DNA of 64,000 bases from Clavaria fumosa (lineage: Eukaryota; Basidiomycota; Agaricomycetes; Agaricales; Clavariaceae), in assembly GCA_951802425.1 (NCBI GenBank), contig OX637803.1, positions 3,279,055 to 3,343,054 on the forward strand. Direction: 5' to 3'. Below, one piece after another: positions 20,960-32,128 of this stretch. The notes under the pieces are model-generated. The model did not search any database. It was not told the DNA's origin and saw only the letters and a program-made list of their open reading frames with translations. The position numbers and the translations under genes were made by a program. How positions within the stretch are numbered: position 1 is the first letter of the stretch; each line of letters opens with the position of its first letter.

Positions 20960-22809
20960 ACTTGTCAATCGGGGCATGCTGTGCTGTAATGTCCGGGCTT
21001 CCCACATCTCAAACACAAATTTCCCTGACATTGTTGTTCTTGTTCCTCATCACTGAGGGGAATGTAAGGTGGATTTGGATTCGGCTGGCAGGGTGGATTA
21101 GCAGGTCGCAATGTGGTCATGGGGTTTTCTGTGGCTGGTCTGGGCATCGGAGGATTGTTGCCAGCAGCTGGATAAGGTCGCGACATGTTCACGAAGTTGT
21201 GATTTCCACCTTGTTGAGGAAGGGGGCGATTTCTGCCTTGTTGAGCAGGGGGATGAGGAGCAGGAGGGTTGGCGCGAAAATTGGGTTCGGTGGGTCTCGC
21301 TCTCATACTCCCAGTGCCTCTGATTGATTTGCATTGCCAAATCTTGAAGTTCCTGATACATTGTAGGTCACAGAATGACCTTCATAGCCTCTTTGATGCA
21401 CATGGACAGTGAACGATAGAGTTCCGATTGCAGAGCAGCAGAATTCCAGTTGGACTCAAAGGCGAAGGACTCGAAGCATATAATATGGTTCGAGAACCAT
21501 TCGTTTTTGCCCATCTGCAACATATGGAGGTTCTGGTCCACCTCGATCTGTGTGTTAACCACTCCAAACATCCCTCCAAACTCACAGATGAACCCTTCCC
21601 ACGAGTGTAAGGCTGGGTGTTTGGGATTGAATTGAAGGAGGGAGGTGTAGTGGCTCTGCATGGTGCCCATGAGGTAAGAGGCTGCAAATGTGACCTTCTC
21701 ATGATCCCCTTGAAAGGTTATGGGTTTCACAAAGAAAGTCATTAGGCATTCCATGACAAAGGGTTTCCATTTACACTGGTTGCAACCATTGAATGGCTTG
21801 GGGTGCCTAGTGTCAAGCTTAGATTCTCAGGCAGAAGTGTTTTAAGCTGATGGTCTTTTGGAAGGAGGGGCCTGGTAATAGTAGTGGTGATGGTGGGTAC
21901 CAGGTGCCTCATCTTGAAGCATGGTAGTGAGGTGTGGAGGCATATGGGGGACTGGAGGGGCCTGCAGGGCTTCAGCCTGAGACAGGGGGCAAGATGCTGG
22001 TTGCATCTCCATCGGAGGTACTGGTCATGCTTCCAGTTGAGGAATATGGAAGGGTTAGACCGGTATCTCGAGGCAGGGGGCAGGTTGAAGCATTGCTTCG
22101 GTCCCTATAGGGTTACGAGGGAGCGCCCTGCTCAGAGTAGTGGCTGGTTGTGTCCAAGTGGGCCAGCTGCTATGAGGGGTGGTGTACCCAGGGATTCTGG
22201 AGACAATGGCAGGTCATTCATCAGGCACAGCAGGATTTGCAAAGTTCTGCAGAGATTGGGCCACAACCTGGAAAAGTGGGGCCATATCCCAGGGTCCTCT
22301 GGCAGGATGAACTGATCTCGGAGGTCGCGAGGGGGTATCCAGGTCAGGGGGAGTGGGGACTCCACAGTCAGTGGTTCCTGGGTACTGATGCTGACTCTTG
22401 TATAGTTGGTTCTGTGGGTTAGCACAGAATCTGTCCATCAATCATACCAAAGGCTCATAAAGATTTGTGGTCTCTATGAGATACGCCAGTTCTTTGTCAA
22501 GGGTTCCTGCTTCGTACTGGCAGTGAGTATTATTAAGGATTTGGTAAGTACGGTGGCAAGGACAGTCAAAGTGCAGGTAGCCATGCTGCTCTACAAGGGA
22601 CTTGGCTTCTTCACACAGGGATGAAGCTTGGCTGGGGTGATTTGGGTGGTTTCCTTGGGTTGTGATTGAACGATGGATGCTGGTCACTCTTGAACAGTGG
22701 TAGGCGGCTCACAGGTAGCCTCCAAGGCCATTGGAGTAATCGCACGGCTGCCTGTGCGGGTCTGAAAGTGATGAGTGATAGGTTGGGGAGGAGTGTGACT
22801 GGTGGACAT
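20960..22809 (-). pseudogene. Gypsy gag (family 3)
   Basis: Degenerate gag on the minus strand, starting around an ATG at 22809 just inside the 5' LTR. A proline-rich N-terminal part (22800-22130) is broken by stops and frame changes. The capsid domain is clear at 21754-21368 (VTFAASYLMGTMQSHY, then WEGFICEFGGMFG and FFSN-type motifs). The nucleocapsid ends with a zinc knuckle, CLRCGKPGHYSTAC, near 21013-20972. Protease follows in a new frame at 20731. The stop-rich state is similar to neighbouring elements. Confidence 0.8.
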
Positions 22810-22861
22810 AATAAATGGTTCTGGGTGTTGAGTGGTGGGGTGAGGGGGAGACTTGATATTA

Positions 22862-24200
22862 TGTTAGGGCCTGTCCTGTCTTGTAAGTAACGTTGAAGGT
22901 TGACTTGTTGGTGACCAATCCTGGAAACTTGCTAAGACCAATCAACTGTTGAGCACAGTCTTGGTCCTGGAAGGTTGTGGGGATGTCTGAAAGGTGTAAG
23001 AATGGAAATAGACAAATAGGGAGACAGGAGGACATCGCTGGGAAGGTCACGAAGTCAGTAGACAAAGTGTAAAGAAGGAAAAGGACAAGTTGAGAGAAAC
23101 AGATAATGCTGAGAAGGTCACGAAGTCGACCAACAAAGTGTAGAAGGAGAAATAGACAATGTTGAAAGAGTCATGGGTAGTTGTGATGGTGTCGAGAGAT
23201 GTGTTGGTGAAGGCAATGACTTTGCCAACCAATGAGAGAACCTATGGGGTTCGAAGAATCAGTACCAAGACAAAAGAAAGGAAATACTTAGAGCGTGCAA
23301 GTTGTATGAATGCAGAGGATGAATTTAGAAAGAAGCAGAGTGATCTTGGTGTTGTCAAGGTGAGACAAGACCTATCAATCATGGTGGTTCCAAGCTCAAA
23401 GGGTGTAATAGCCTCAAGCTTAAACCAAAGTGCGTCAATATCAAGTCTACAGTATGAGAAGTACATGTGAGACTTATATAAGTGCATAGAGAAGAGTATA
23501 ACAAAAGAGGAAAAGTACAGAGGTCACCAAGTGACAAGACTATAGTAGTATGGGGTATGTTTAGTCGTAAAGTGACTAGGCGCATGTTCTACTAAGGTCG
23601 CAAGGGGTTAAGAAAGCATAGGTAAGGTTGTGACCTGGTTAAATAATCATATATGTAACTATAACTACGGGGGATTCTCAGATCATATGTAACATAGTTA
23701 TAGACAACTGAGGAGAGGAAGGAGAACATAATTTGAAGGGTATATGCAGCTGACCGTCAGTGGCGCGTTTGAGTGTTAAGGTCACAAGGTCATAAGAGTG
23801 GTCATGTGGGTGACGGTAGTGATGCAGGTGACCTTGGGCGGGAGGTCACATGGGTAACGCTGGTAATGTGGGTAACAGTCGTAATGCTGATAATGTATTG
23901 GTGCTGGTAGTGGTAGCGCCGAGAGTGCCGAGCGGCAAGTCACATGCCAGCTGAAGAAGATGTGCAACAGCATGTCACGCATTGAGGTGGTGGGCCCAGG
24001 CAAAGTATACACATGGGTGAGGCAGAGAGAGGTGTCGCGAGTATGGCATGGTGGTCGCGAGTGTTGTGTGAACATGGGGGAGGTTGGGGAGGCTTCCAGA
24101 AGTGTGTAGAGGAGCTTGCGAGGTTGTAGAGGGTTGTCAGGAGGTTCATAGGTGTTTGTAAAGTCAGCTTGGGTAAGGGAAAAATGAATGGGTCCTGACA
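22862..24200 (-). mobile_element. 5' LTR of family 3 gypsy
   Basis: 1339-bp LTR with borders TGTTAGGGCCTGTC...GGTCCTGACA on the plus strand (TGTCAGGACC...GGCCCTAACA in element orientation). The minus-strand gag starts about 50 bp beyond its inner edge, so it is the 5' LTR. It inserted into the pol 3' end of the family E element that resumes at 24201. Related copies lie at 43799, 48683, 52465, 52893 and 57376. Confidence 0.85.
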
Positions 24201-24300
24201 ACCAGCTACAGAACTTATACATGCCTCCAAGGCTGTGTCAGACTTCCATCACACTTATCTGAACAAGCCAGACCTCTCAACTCCCTTTAAACCTTACTCT
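24201..24300 (+). pseudogene. Chromodomain end of a second family E pol
   Basis: The first bases after the family 3 LTR read PATELIHASKAVSDFH, collinear with PATDLVHTSEAVLDFH of the family E element at 8131-8180. This is the last part of a plus-strand pol whose remainder was displaced by the family 3 insertion. Confidence 0.7.
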
Positions 24301-24655
24301 GCTTACTCTGATACCCTGAAATTCTTATATATTTTTCTACTTATGTACATTTCCTTTCTATATCACTCCACCCCTTCTCTGAAACAAAAAAAAAATCTGT
24401 CTCTCTGTCACTTGTCTCTCTGTCTCCTTGCTCCATTTTGTATGAAACTCAAAAAAAAAATCTTACTTCTTCTTCTCTGAAAAACTCTGAAACTTTTGTT
24501 TTTCTCAAGTCTGACTCTGATTCTTCTTCTTCACTTAGTCCATTTTGCTTTACTTATTTTCCTTTCACTCCACTTACTTTCACTCAAGCTCAAAGAATAA
24601 AAGAAAATTTTATAAGAAGATAAATAAGTATGTAAAATAATTTTAAGTTTAATTT
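24301..24655 (+). other. Family E 3' untranslated region, T-rich
   Basis: Pyrimidine-rich non-coding segment homologous in reverse to 7801-8130, with A9-A10 runs near 24386 and 24449. It again separates pol from the convergent accessory gene. Confidence 0.6.
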
Positions 24656-25445
<790 letters not shown>

Positions 25446-25667
25446 GTTGTGAAAAAATTTAGAAAGAGTTTTGCCCATGCTAGGGGCTAGTGATGGTGGT
25501 AGTGGGTTAAGGAAGAAAAGAAAAAAGGAGTGTGATGCACATGGCCTTTTGAGCCCCAAAATATTTTCAGACTCTGCTTGACATGCCACGAAACTCCAAG
25601 ACTAACTCATTATGGGAGACATGTGTTCATGTGGACTTTGGCTAGAGGGTCTCAGGGGTTTGACCCT

Positions 25668-25680
25668 AAGAGGGGGATAC
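25668..25680 (+). promoter_or_regulatory. Polypurine tract of family E
   Basis: AAGAGGGGGATAC lies directly before the LTR start TGTTACA. This is the expected plus-strand primer site of a plus-oriented LTR retrotransposon and sets the element's orientation, opposite to the accessory gene. Confidence 0.75.
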
Positions 25681-26495
25681 TGTTACAACCCCATCTGATC
25701 ACATAAGCACAATCCCTGCTCTGGACTCCAGACTCCATACCAACTCCAGCCATCTCTGATCCACTCCTCTGTAACTCCACACGCTCTGCTCTGCACCTTC
25801 CTTGGACTCCATTCCACTGTCCTTCAGACCTTTCATACTTTGTTCTAGAACCTTCTCCCCTCATCCCCTCATTCTGTCCACCAATGGGAGGATGCCCATG
25901 ACCCATGGGAATCATCTTTTGTTGTTGTTTCTTTGTTCCAAGAAAATTGCACAGGCACATGTGGTGAAACTCTCCTAGTAAGTTGATATATACTATGTTT
26001 GAAGTACTCCTATACTCCTGTCCTTACAGTATAAGATCCTACCTGTATTTCCCTGTTCTCCAGTTCAAATATTAACATCTCTTGGCTCCAAACATCCCTG
26101 AGCTTTCATCCTCATTGTCCTTGACATTCTCCATGTCATCCAACCAACTCTGAGTAACTCTGGCAGACTCCAACAGAATTTGGAGTTTGACTTCTGTTTT
26201 TGATCTTCTTCTTTGGTGTTGTTTCTGTCTGACAAATAGGGACATGTATATATGTGGCAGCACAACACATACATTGAGGCCATAGTCCCATAAGTTTCTG
26301 CTTATGCTATCTCTTTTCCATTCATCTGACATTGGACTCTTATCTATATATCTCTGCTCTGCTAACTACTCTGCTGCATGACACCAACACTGACTTAGTA
26401 CTTGATATTTGTTACTGTTATCATTACCAGTTTGCTGAGGGCTTGCCCTAAGCCTTTATGATGAAGGCAGATTATCTAATGTAACAAATGTAACA
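25681..26495 (+). mobile_element. 3' LTR of family E gypsy
   Basis: 815-bp LTR with perfect 7-bp terminal inverted repeats (TGTTACA...TGTAACA). It contains a TATA-like GATATATACTATG near 25984-25996, which could act as its promoter. The polypurine tract abuts its left edge. The upstream pol is truncated, so only the 3' end of this element survives. Confidence 0.8.
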
Positions 26496-26768
26496 GTATG
26501 CATTAAGAAAAAGTGTACTGTATTATATAATTGATTTGTACAGGACTGCTAACTGGCATGTAAAAGAACAGCACACTTTCCCACATAAAAGAACAGCTAT
26601 ATCTGCACACCATGTCTGTGACTGAATGGGTTCAATACCAAGTGATCTGGGCATTTTGTAACCAGATAATTAAATGACATGGGGGTCAACATGTAAAGCA
26701 AAATAGGGGAAGGGGAGGGGCTCCAAATGGCTTGTTAGAAGTGGTATCAGTACGAACAAAGAACCAAA
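26496..26768. other. 3' flank of the JmjC gene
   Basis: AT-rich, no gene seen; probably the 3' untranslated region of the minus-strand JmjC gene. Confidence 0.4.
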
Positions 26769-29700
26769 TCAACTTCTCCTTGGCCGCTTCACCACCTCAA
26801 CATAGACATCATGCATGGCACGATTGAGGGCACGTTTGAGACCTGCAGGGCCTAGGTTAAAATAAATAAATAATTCAAAGGGAATGGGAAACCAACAATG
26901 AAACAACTCACCAACTGACTGGTCTTCATCAGCTGGGGGACATTCACTCAATGGGACTACAGAGAATTCACCACCTGTCCAGTCAAAAGTTTTGACATCA
27001 TATGGAATGTCTGAGACACCACTCTTCATGTGATTAGTCAGTGGTGTCAACAGATCAGGCCGATGCTTTCTAAAATGCTCCATCATTTTGTTCTGGAAGG
27101 CCAACAACTTGAAAGATGGATTGGCCTTTGGGTGCAGTTCCTTGTACTTGCAGAGTCCCAGAGCCAATTTCAACAGTGTGAGATTGAAGATTATTCCCCT
27201 AGGACTCTGATACTTGTCCCCTGTCTTCAGTCGGTATCTCTTGCAGAAGTCATCTTGGAAGTTACTCCAGGTCTGGACCAACTTAGCTCTTTGGGCTGCT
27301 TCCAGTTCAGGAATCCCTTCTGCAGTATATGCTCGGGGGTCATAGACCACACTAAGCTCCAATACATTGGCCAGGGTGACAACATCCAACAAACCAGTCA
27401 TGGTCAGGACATTGAATGAGTGTGCTGAAGTTGTGAGAGACTGGTTTTGTCCTGGCAAAAAGAAAAAGATGAGACTTGAAAGCAAAGCAAATAGAAACTC
27501 ACCCTTTAATTCCGTATACTCTACAATGGCCATTGCCAGCATTCGTCGAAGGAAGATGTCAGCTTCATACTGAAGTGTGTTGGTAATGTTGTAGAGCAAC
27601 ATCCCAGAGTGGATATGTGCCCAGCAGGTGTCACGAATGGTGGTTGTGGTGAACATGTGGCGGCCCAGGGTTACTGAGTTCTCAACTGTCACAACTAAGT
27701 GAGGTGTGTTTGGTCTCATGAAGCTGAGAGAAAGGATGTGAAAACAAATCTTACTAAATGGAGACATGACTCACAAGACTGTCCCAGCCTGGAGAACCAC
27801 AGCTTCATATTCAAAGCAAGGTGGGACACCACCATCTCTTGTCCACTCAACCCCATACATAGATGCCATGTCACCATCTTGCCCCTGTGTCATGCAATCC
27901 CTTTTCTGTCTGCCAACCACCCAATACTTTGTGCCTGTAATGCTATCCACAATTGTCCCAAATCCCTTACCATCAATATGAAATGCAGTTGTTGCATTTT
28001 TCATGGCTGCTGTGGCCCATATAAGGTGATCTGTGGGGGGGTTGTCCTGTGTAAAACCAGGCAGTCCCCTTGTTTGTTGCCATGCCACTCCATGAGAGTA
28101 CAGGTGACTAGAGTATTATTTTTCAGCTTAGAAAGCAAGCAAGGAATCAGCTACATACTGATATGGTAAAGCTTGCCGATATTCAATACCCAGAGGGAGA
28201 TCCAACACATTGAGGATCCGACCCATCCCAGTAACTTGGCTTTGTGCATAAAAGTCCACAAGTGTCCCCTGGCTGTGACGTAGTCCTTTTCCTGTCATTG
28301 GGAGGCTCATATCTGCACTCAATGGTAAGAATCTTGGTTCAAATAAGGAACAATCCACTTACCAACCATGTCCACTGTTCTGTGAACATTTGCATACATT
28401 TTGAGGGTGTTCAGAGTGAATCCCTCATCATGTAATGGTACTTTGAGCACCAAGATATGCCGATGGTGGAATATTTGCTGGATCTCCTGTGCTGATAGCC
28501 TGTTGAACTCCTCAAAGTTACAGACAAAGATGCTGGAGGGGGGAGGACATTTGTGATCATATCCCTGCTCCCAAGCAGATATGTGATGATGGGGTGGGTG
28601 GCCATCAATGTATCTAGCCTCAATACTCTGTTGGAGCTTTCTTATAATTGGATACTCAATCTCAGTCTTTGTAATGTCCATTAGCATCTAATAATATTTC
28701 AAATATAGATGTACTTACTGCATTTTCAGCAGTTTGGAAGTGCACCTCAATGGGCAGTGCATCACGGCATGGTAGATAAGCTTGGAAGATGATCTCCTCA
28801 TCAGACAACTATGGATAACTCGATATATCAGAGGTAAAAAGAGCTATTAATGAACACACACCTTGACCTCATCATCCACATTGTCCAGAAGGGTGTTGCG
28901 TGTATAATGCTAAAAATTGTTAATGTAAAGAGAAAGCAATTCAGAAAAGTACTTACATCACCCTCCAAGTCAACATATATAGGGTATTGCTTTGTCCCCT
29001 TGTGTTTAGCCATTCCTTTTTTTAGATGCTGCTGCTCATTTTTAGACTGGTGGTGGGTTTGTGGTTTCCTGGACTGTGAAGGCTCCTCAACCTCAACCTC
29101 AACCTCCCCCTCCTCTCCACTCTCCTCTTGACTGTCCCCTTGACTCTCCTTTTCACTCTCCCCTTTGTGATAGACCTCATCTTCACCATCCTCATCCTCC
29201 ATTTCAGCCTCCCCCTTGCCATCCTCATCATTATCCTCAACTTCCATTTCACTGTCAAGACCTTGGTCCTGACCTTGTTCTGCTATTGGCAATGAAGGTG
29301 ATTTCTGAAGAGATGGCTCAGGGGATGAAGATGATGTTGTCAAGGGGGAGTTTGACATTGAAGTGGGTGATGAGGGTAGAGGGAGTCTCACATCCCTAGC
29401 AGCTGGGGTCACTGGAATTGCTGGAGTGGTTGGAGCAGATGAAGTTGCTGGAGGTGCTGTTATACCCAGAGCTGCTGGAGCTGCTGGAGTCATTGGAGCT
29501 GTTGGAGTGACTGGAGTAGCTGGAGGTGTAGTCTCTAGAGCAGCTGGGGTTGCTGGAGTGATTGGGGCCACTGGTGTTGGAGTGGCTGGTGAATCCTCTG
29601 TTGGAGCTATTGGTAATTTGGGACCCAGATTGCTACCCTTAGTTCTCACATGCAAGGAAGACAAAGTGAGAACATACCAAGCATAAAACATTCCTTTTGT

Positions 29701-31603
29701 GCACACTCTTCCTGTGACAGTGGGTGAAACATGTCTATATCTCTATTGGAGTGTGATTAGCCAATATCCTCCCTGAAAATGCAGACTGACTGTGTCTCCT
29801 GTGTCTCTTGTGTCTCCTGAGGCCCTGCCCCTTCTTGGGTCTGCCCATCATCTTGTGATGGTGGGTGAAAAGTGTCCACATCCCTATTGATGTGTGATTA
29901 GCTTGTAAGCTTGTATCCTCCCTGAAATTGCAGACTGACATCTGCTGTGTCTCTTCTTCCTGGGTCTGCTGCTCATTCTGTGGTGGTGGGGAAGAAATGT
30001 CCATGTCTCTATAGAAGAGTGATTAAATGGCATCCTCCCTGAGAATGCCAACTCACTGTGTCTCCTGTGCCTCTTGTGCTTCCTGAGGTGCTGCCCCTGT
30101 ATTCTCATGCATCTCCCCTTCATTAGGAAGAAGTGCAGGTTGAATTTGGGGGAATAATACATCTGGTATATCACCTGAACCAAAGAAGTGAGTAGATGAA
30201 CTCTGGATAAATGTGGAACATGCTCACGTGTAACAAACCAATCCTGTAATTGTGGTATGTTGCCTTTGCACTCAAGTGCTGCTCCCATCTCATGAAGTTC
30301 AATAACTTCAGCCTTGTACTCCATCCCACATGATGATCTTAGTAATGCCTTCCACATCATTTTCTCTATAGCCAGTAGTGAACTTGGCTTTCCACCAAGT
30401 GACTGTCCCAACTGGGCCAATGAATCATAAAGATTAACCCATAAAAGGATAATAAAAAGCTTAACTCACCAAAAAGAGCTGCTCTTTATTGATGGACTGT
30501 GAGGCACTATTCCGTGGCACTAAGAGGATGAGAGGGGAGATCGCCAGGGCAAGTTGTGTGTATTGGATTATGTTTCTTATCACTGCTGCATTGGTAAGAC
30601 CAGCAGGCAGTGCAACTTGGTGATCTGCAGCCTGCCTGGTTTTCATTGTCAGCAGAAATTCAAGAATATTAAAAACTAAATGCACATATGAAGGCTGTGG
30701 AGTAGGTCACTTTGTGGACCCTGGCTCTTGAGGTATGACTTGACATTGAATTAGTTATGATCTGTGATATCCAAAGTAACACTCACTGGTCTAAATGCAC
30801 TGACTGCAAAGGCTACAGAATGCCACTGTTCTAAAACATCATGTGTGGAGCGGTGAATAGCATGCTGGGATGCCTTGAGCAGGTTTGAAATCGTGGCCTT
30901 GAACCTGCGAGGCTCCTCAGCATCCCCCACATCCCCCACATCCACATCCCACACATCCAGGTCCTGGACTGTTGAAGTGCTTGCCTCTAGCACAGGAAGA
31001 GCAGGCAGGGCAGATATGAGAGGAGGGGCAGGAAGGGCAATATTATGTGGTGAATGTACAAGGTGCTGTATAGCCCTGTTGGCAGTTGATGGGACAATTG
31101 AAGTCCATTTCTCAAGATTTTTGAGGATTCTCTCCAGAGTGGGTGAGAGAGTTGGAGGGTGAGAGCGGGGGGTGGGATGGAGAGCAGGATGTGGAGGCCA
31201 GTCTTGGACCCACAAGAGGACATCAAGGAGTTGGTACATAAGAATAATTTTACCAAAGTAGGCCTGTTCTAATGGTATGGGTGTGTGGCTGATTTGGCTA
31301 GGGATCAAAATGGCAAGGACATAGGCATTTGCTTTGTCAACTGCCAGGGGTTCATTTTCAACTGTATCTATTTCTTGTGCAAGCATCTACAGACTATCAA
31401 GGACAGTAACTGTGCTGGTAAACCTGAACACTCACCTTGATGAGATTGTGTGCAGGAGAAGGAAGTACAGTTGGGCAGTGGCTTTCTACCCATGCAAGGA
31501 GAGGTCCTGGTTCATGAATGCACCCATTTCGCCATGGGTAAGACTTTAGGACAGAAGAATTGATTCGAATATCACGGAGGCAGTGGAATTGGGTTTGAGA
31601 CAT
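26769..31603 (-). CDS. JmjC-domain protein, many exons
   Basis: Minus-strand gene with at least ten exons, start near ATG 31603 (MSQTQFHCLRDIR), stop TGA at 26769. JmjC proteins are Fe(II)/2-oxoglutarate oxygenases. The core exon (27775-28107) has the iron-binding H-x-D in AFHIDGKGFGT (27980-27972). After intron 27724-27774 a distal His lies in NTPHLVVTVEN (27701-27699). Other introns seen: 26852-26911, 27452-27502 and 28108-28158, 51-60 bp with GTGAGT/GTATGT donors. The N-terminal half holds helical regions, a Pro-Ala-Thr repeat (29600-29395), an acidic E/D stretch (29250-29080) and a K-rich patch. C-terminal of JmjC is a helical region ending VVKRPRRS. The exact 5' exons are unresolved. It is the only gene here that looks host-derived and mostly open. 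The demethylase function is inferred from the family. Confidence 0.75.
29395..29600. repeat. Pro-Ala-Thr coding minisatellite in the JmjC gene
   Basis: Imperfect short repeats of the type GCTGGAGTNATTGGAGC encode alternating TP, AP and PA on the minus strand. They form a low-complexity linker before the acidic region. Confidence 0.6.
29713..30108. repeat. Three tandem diverged ~126-141-bp units in the JmjC gene
   Basis: Three successive units (29713-29853, 29854-29979, 29980-30108) share GTGGGTGAAA...CTATTG...TGTGATTA...ATCCTCCCTGAAA...GCAGACTGAC. They appear to duplicate an exon-intron block upstream of the Pro-Ala-Thr region and may add alternative exons. Confidence 0.6.
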
Positions 31604-31702
31604 GACAGTATGTATGAGAGTGCTGGGAGTGTGTTATCAAGATTGGACCAAATGATGATAAACATGAACATTGTTCATGTACTTACCTGACCTGCTCAAA
31701 TA

Positions 31703-31766
31703 GAGTAGCTTTGTATTTGTTTAGGCCTCAAATATATTTGAGGCCTAAACAAATACAAAGCTACTC
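31703..31766. repeat. Perfect 64-bp palindrome
   Basis: 32-base arms with no spacer, centred at 31734/31735 (…GGCCTCAAATATATTTGAGG…). It lies about 100 bp upstream of the JmjC start, and its right arm is the first unit of the adjacent tandem array. In DNA or RNA it would form a cruciform or hairpin. Confidence 0.95.
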
Positions 31767-32128
31767 ACCTGACCTGCTCAATATATCTAAAGCCTAAACA
31801 AATACAAAGCTACTCACCTGACCTGCTCAATATATTGAAAGCCTAAACAAATACAAAGCCACTCACCTGACCTCATAACTGGCTCAAATATATTTGAGGC
31901 CTAAACAGATACAAAGCTACTCACCTGACCTCATGACTGGCTCAAATATATTTGAGGCCTAAACAGATACAAAGCTACTCACCTGACCTCATGACTGGCT
32001 CAAATATATTTGAGGCCTAAACAAATACAAAGCTACTCACCTGACCTCATGACTGGCTCAAATATATTTGAGGCCTAAACAAATACAAAGCTACTCACCT
32101 GACCTGCTCAACATATTTAAGGCCTAAA
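31735..32128. repeat. 58-bp tandem array
   Basis: About seven units of ~44-58 bp containing TGAGGCCTAAACARATACAA and AGCTACTCACCTGACC; the later units are 58 bp and nearly identical. On the minus strand each unit contains CAG|GTGAGTAGC, a good splice-donor consensus, repeated just upstream of the minus-strand JmjC gene. Confidence 0.85.

Noticed and set aside
22857..24205. The 22862-24200 LTR as a solo LTR.
   Set aside because: Flanks do not match as a target duplication, and a gag in matching orientation begins just inside it, so it is a 5' LTR.
31735..32128. Regular ~58-bp repeats resembling a CRISPR array.
   Set aside because: No unique spacers: the whole unit repeats, and the sequence is eukaryotic with introns and LTR elements.
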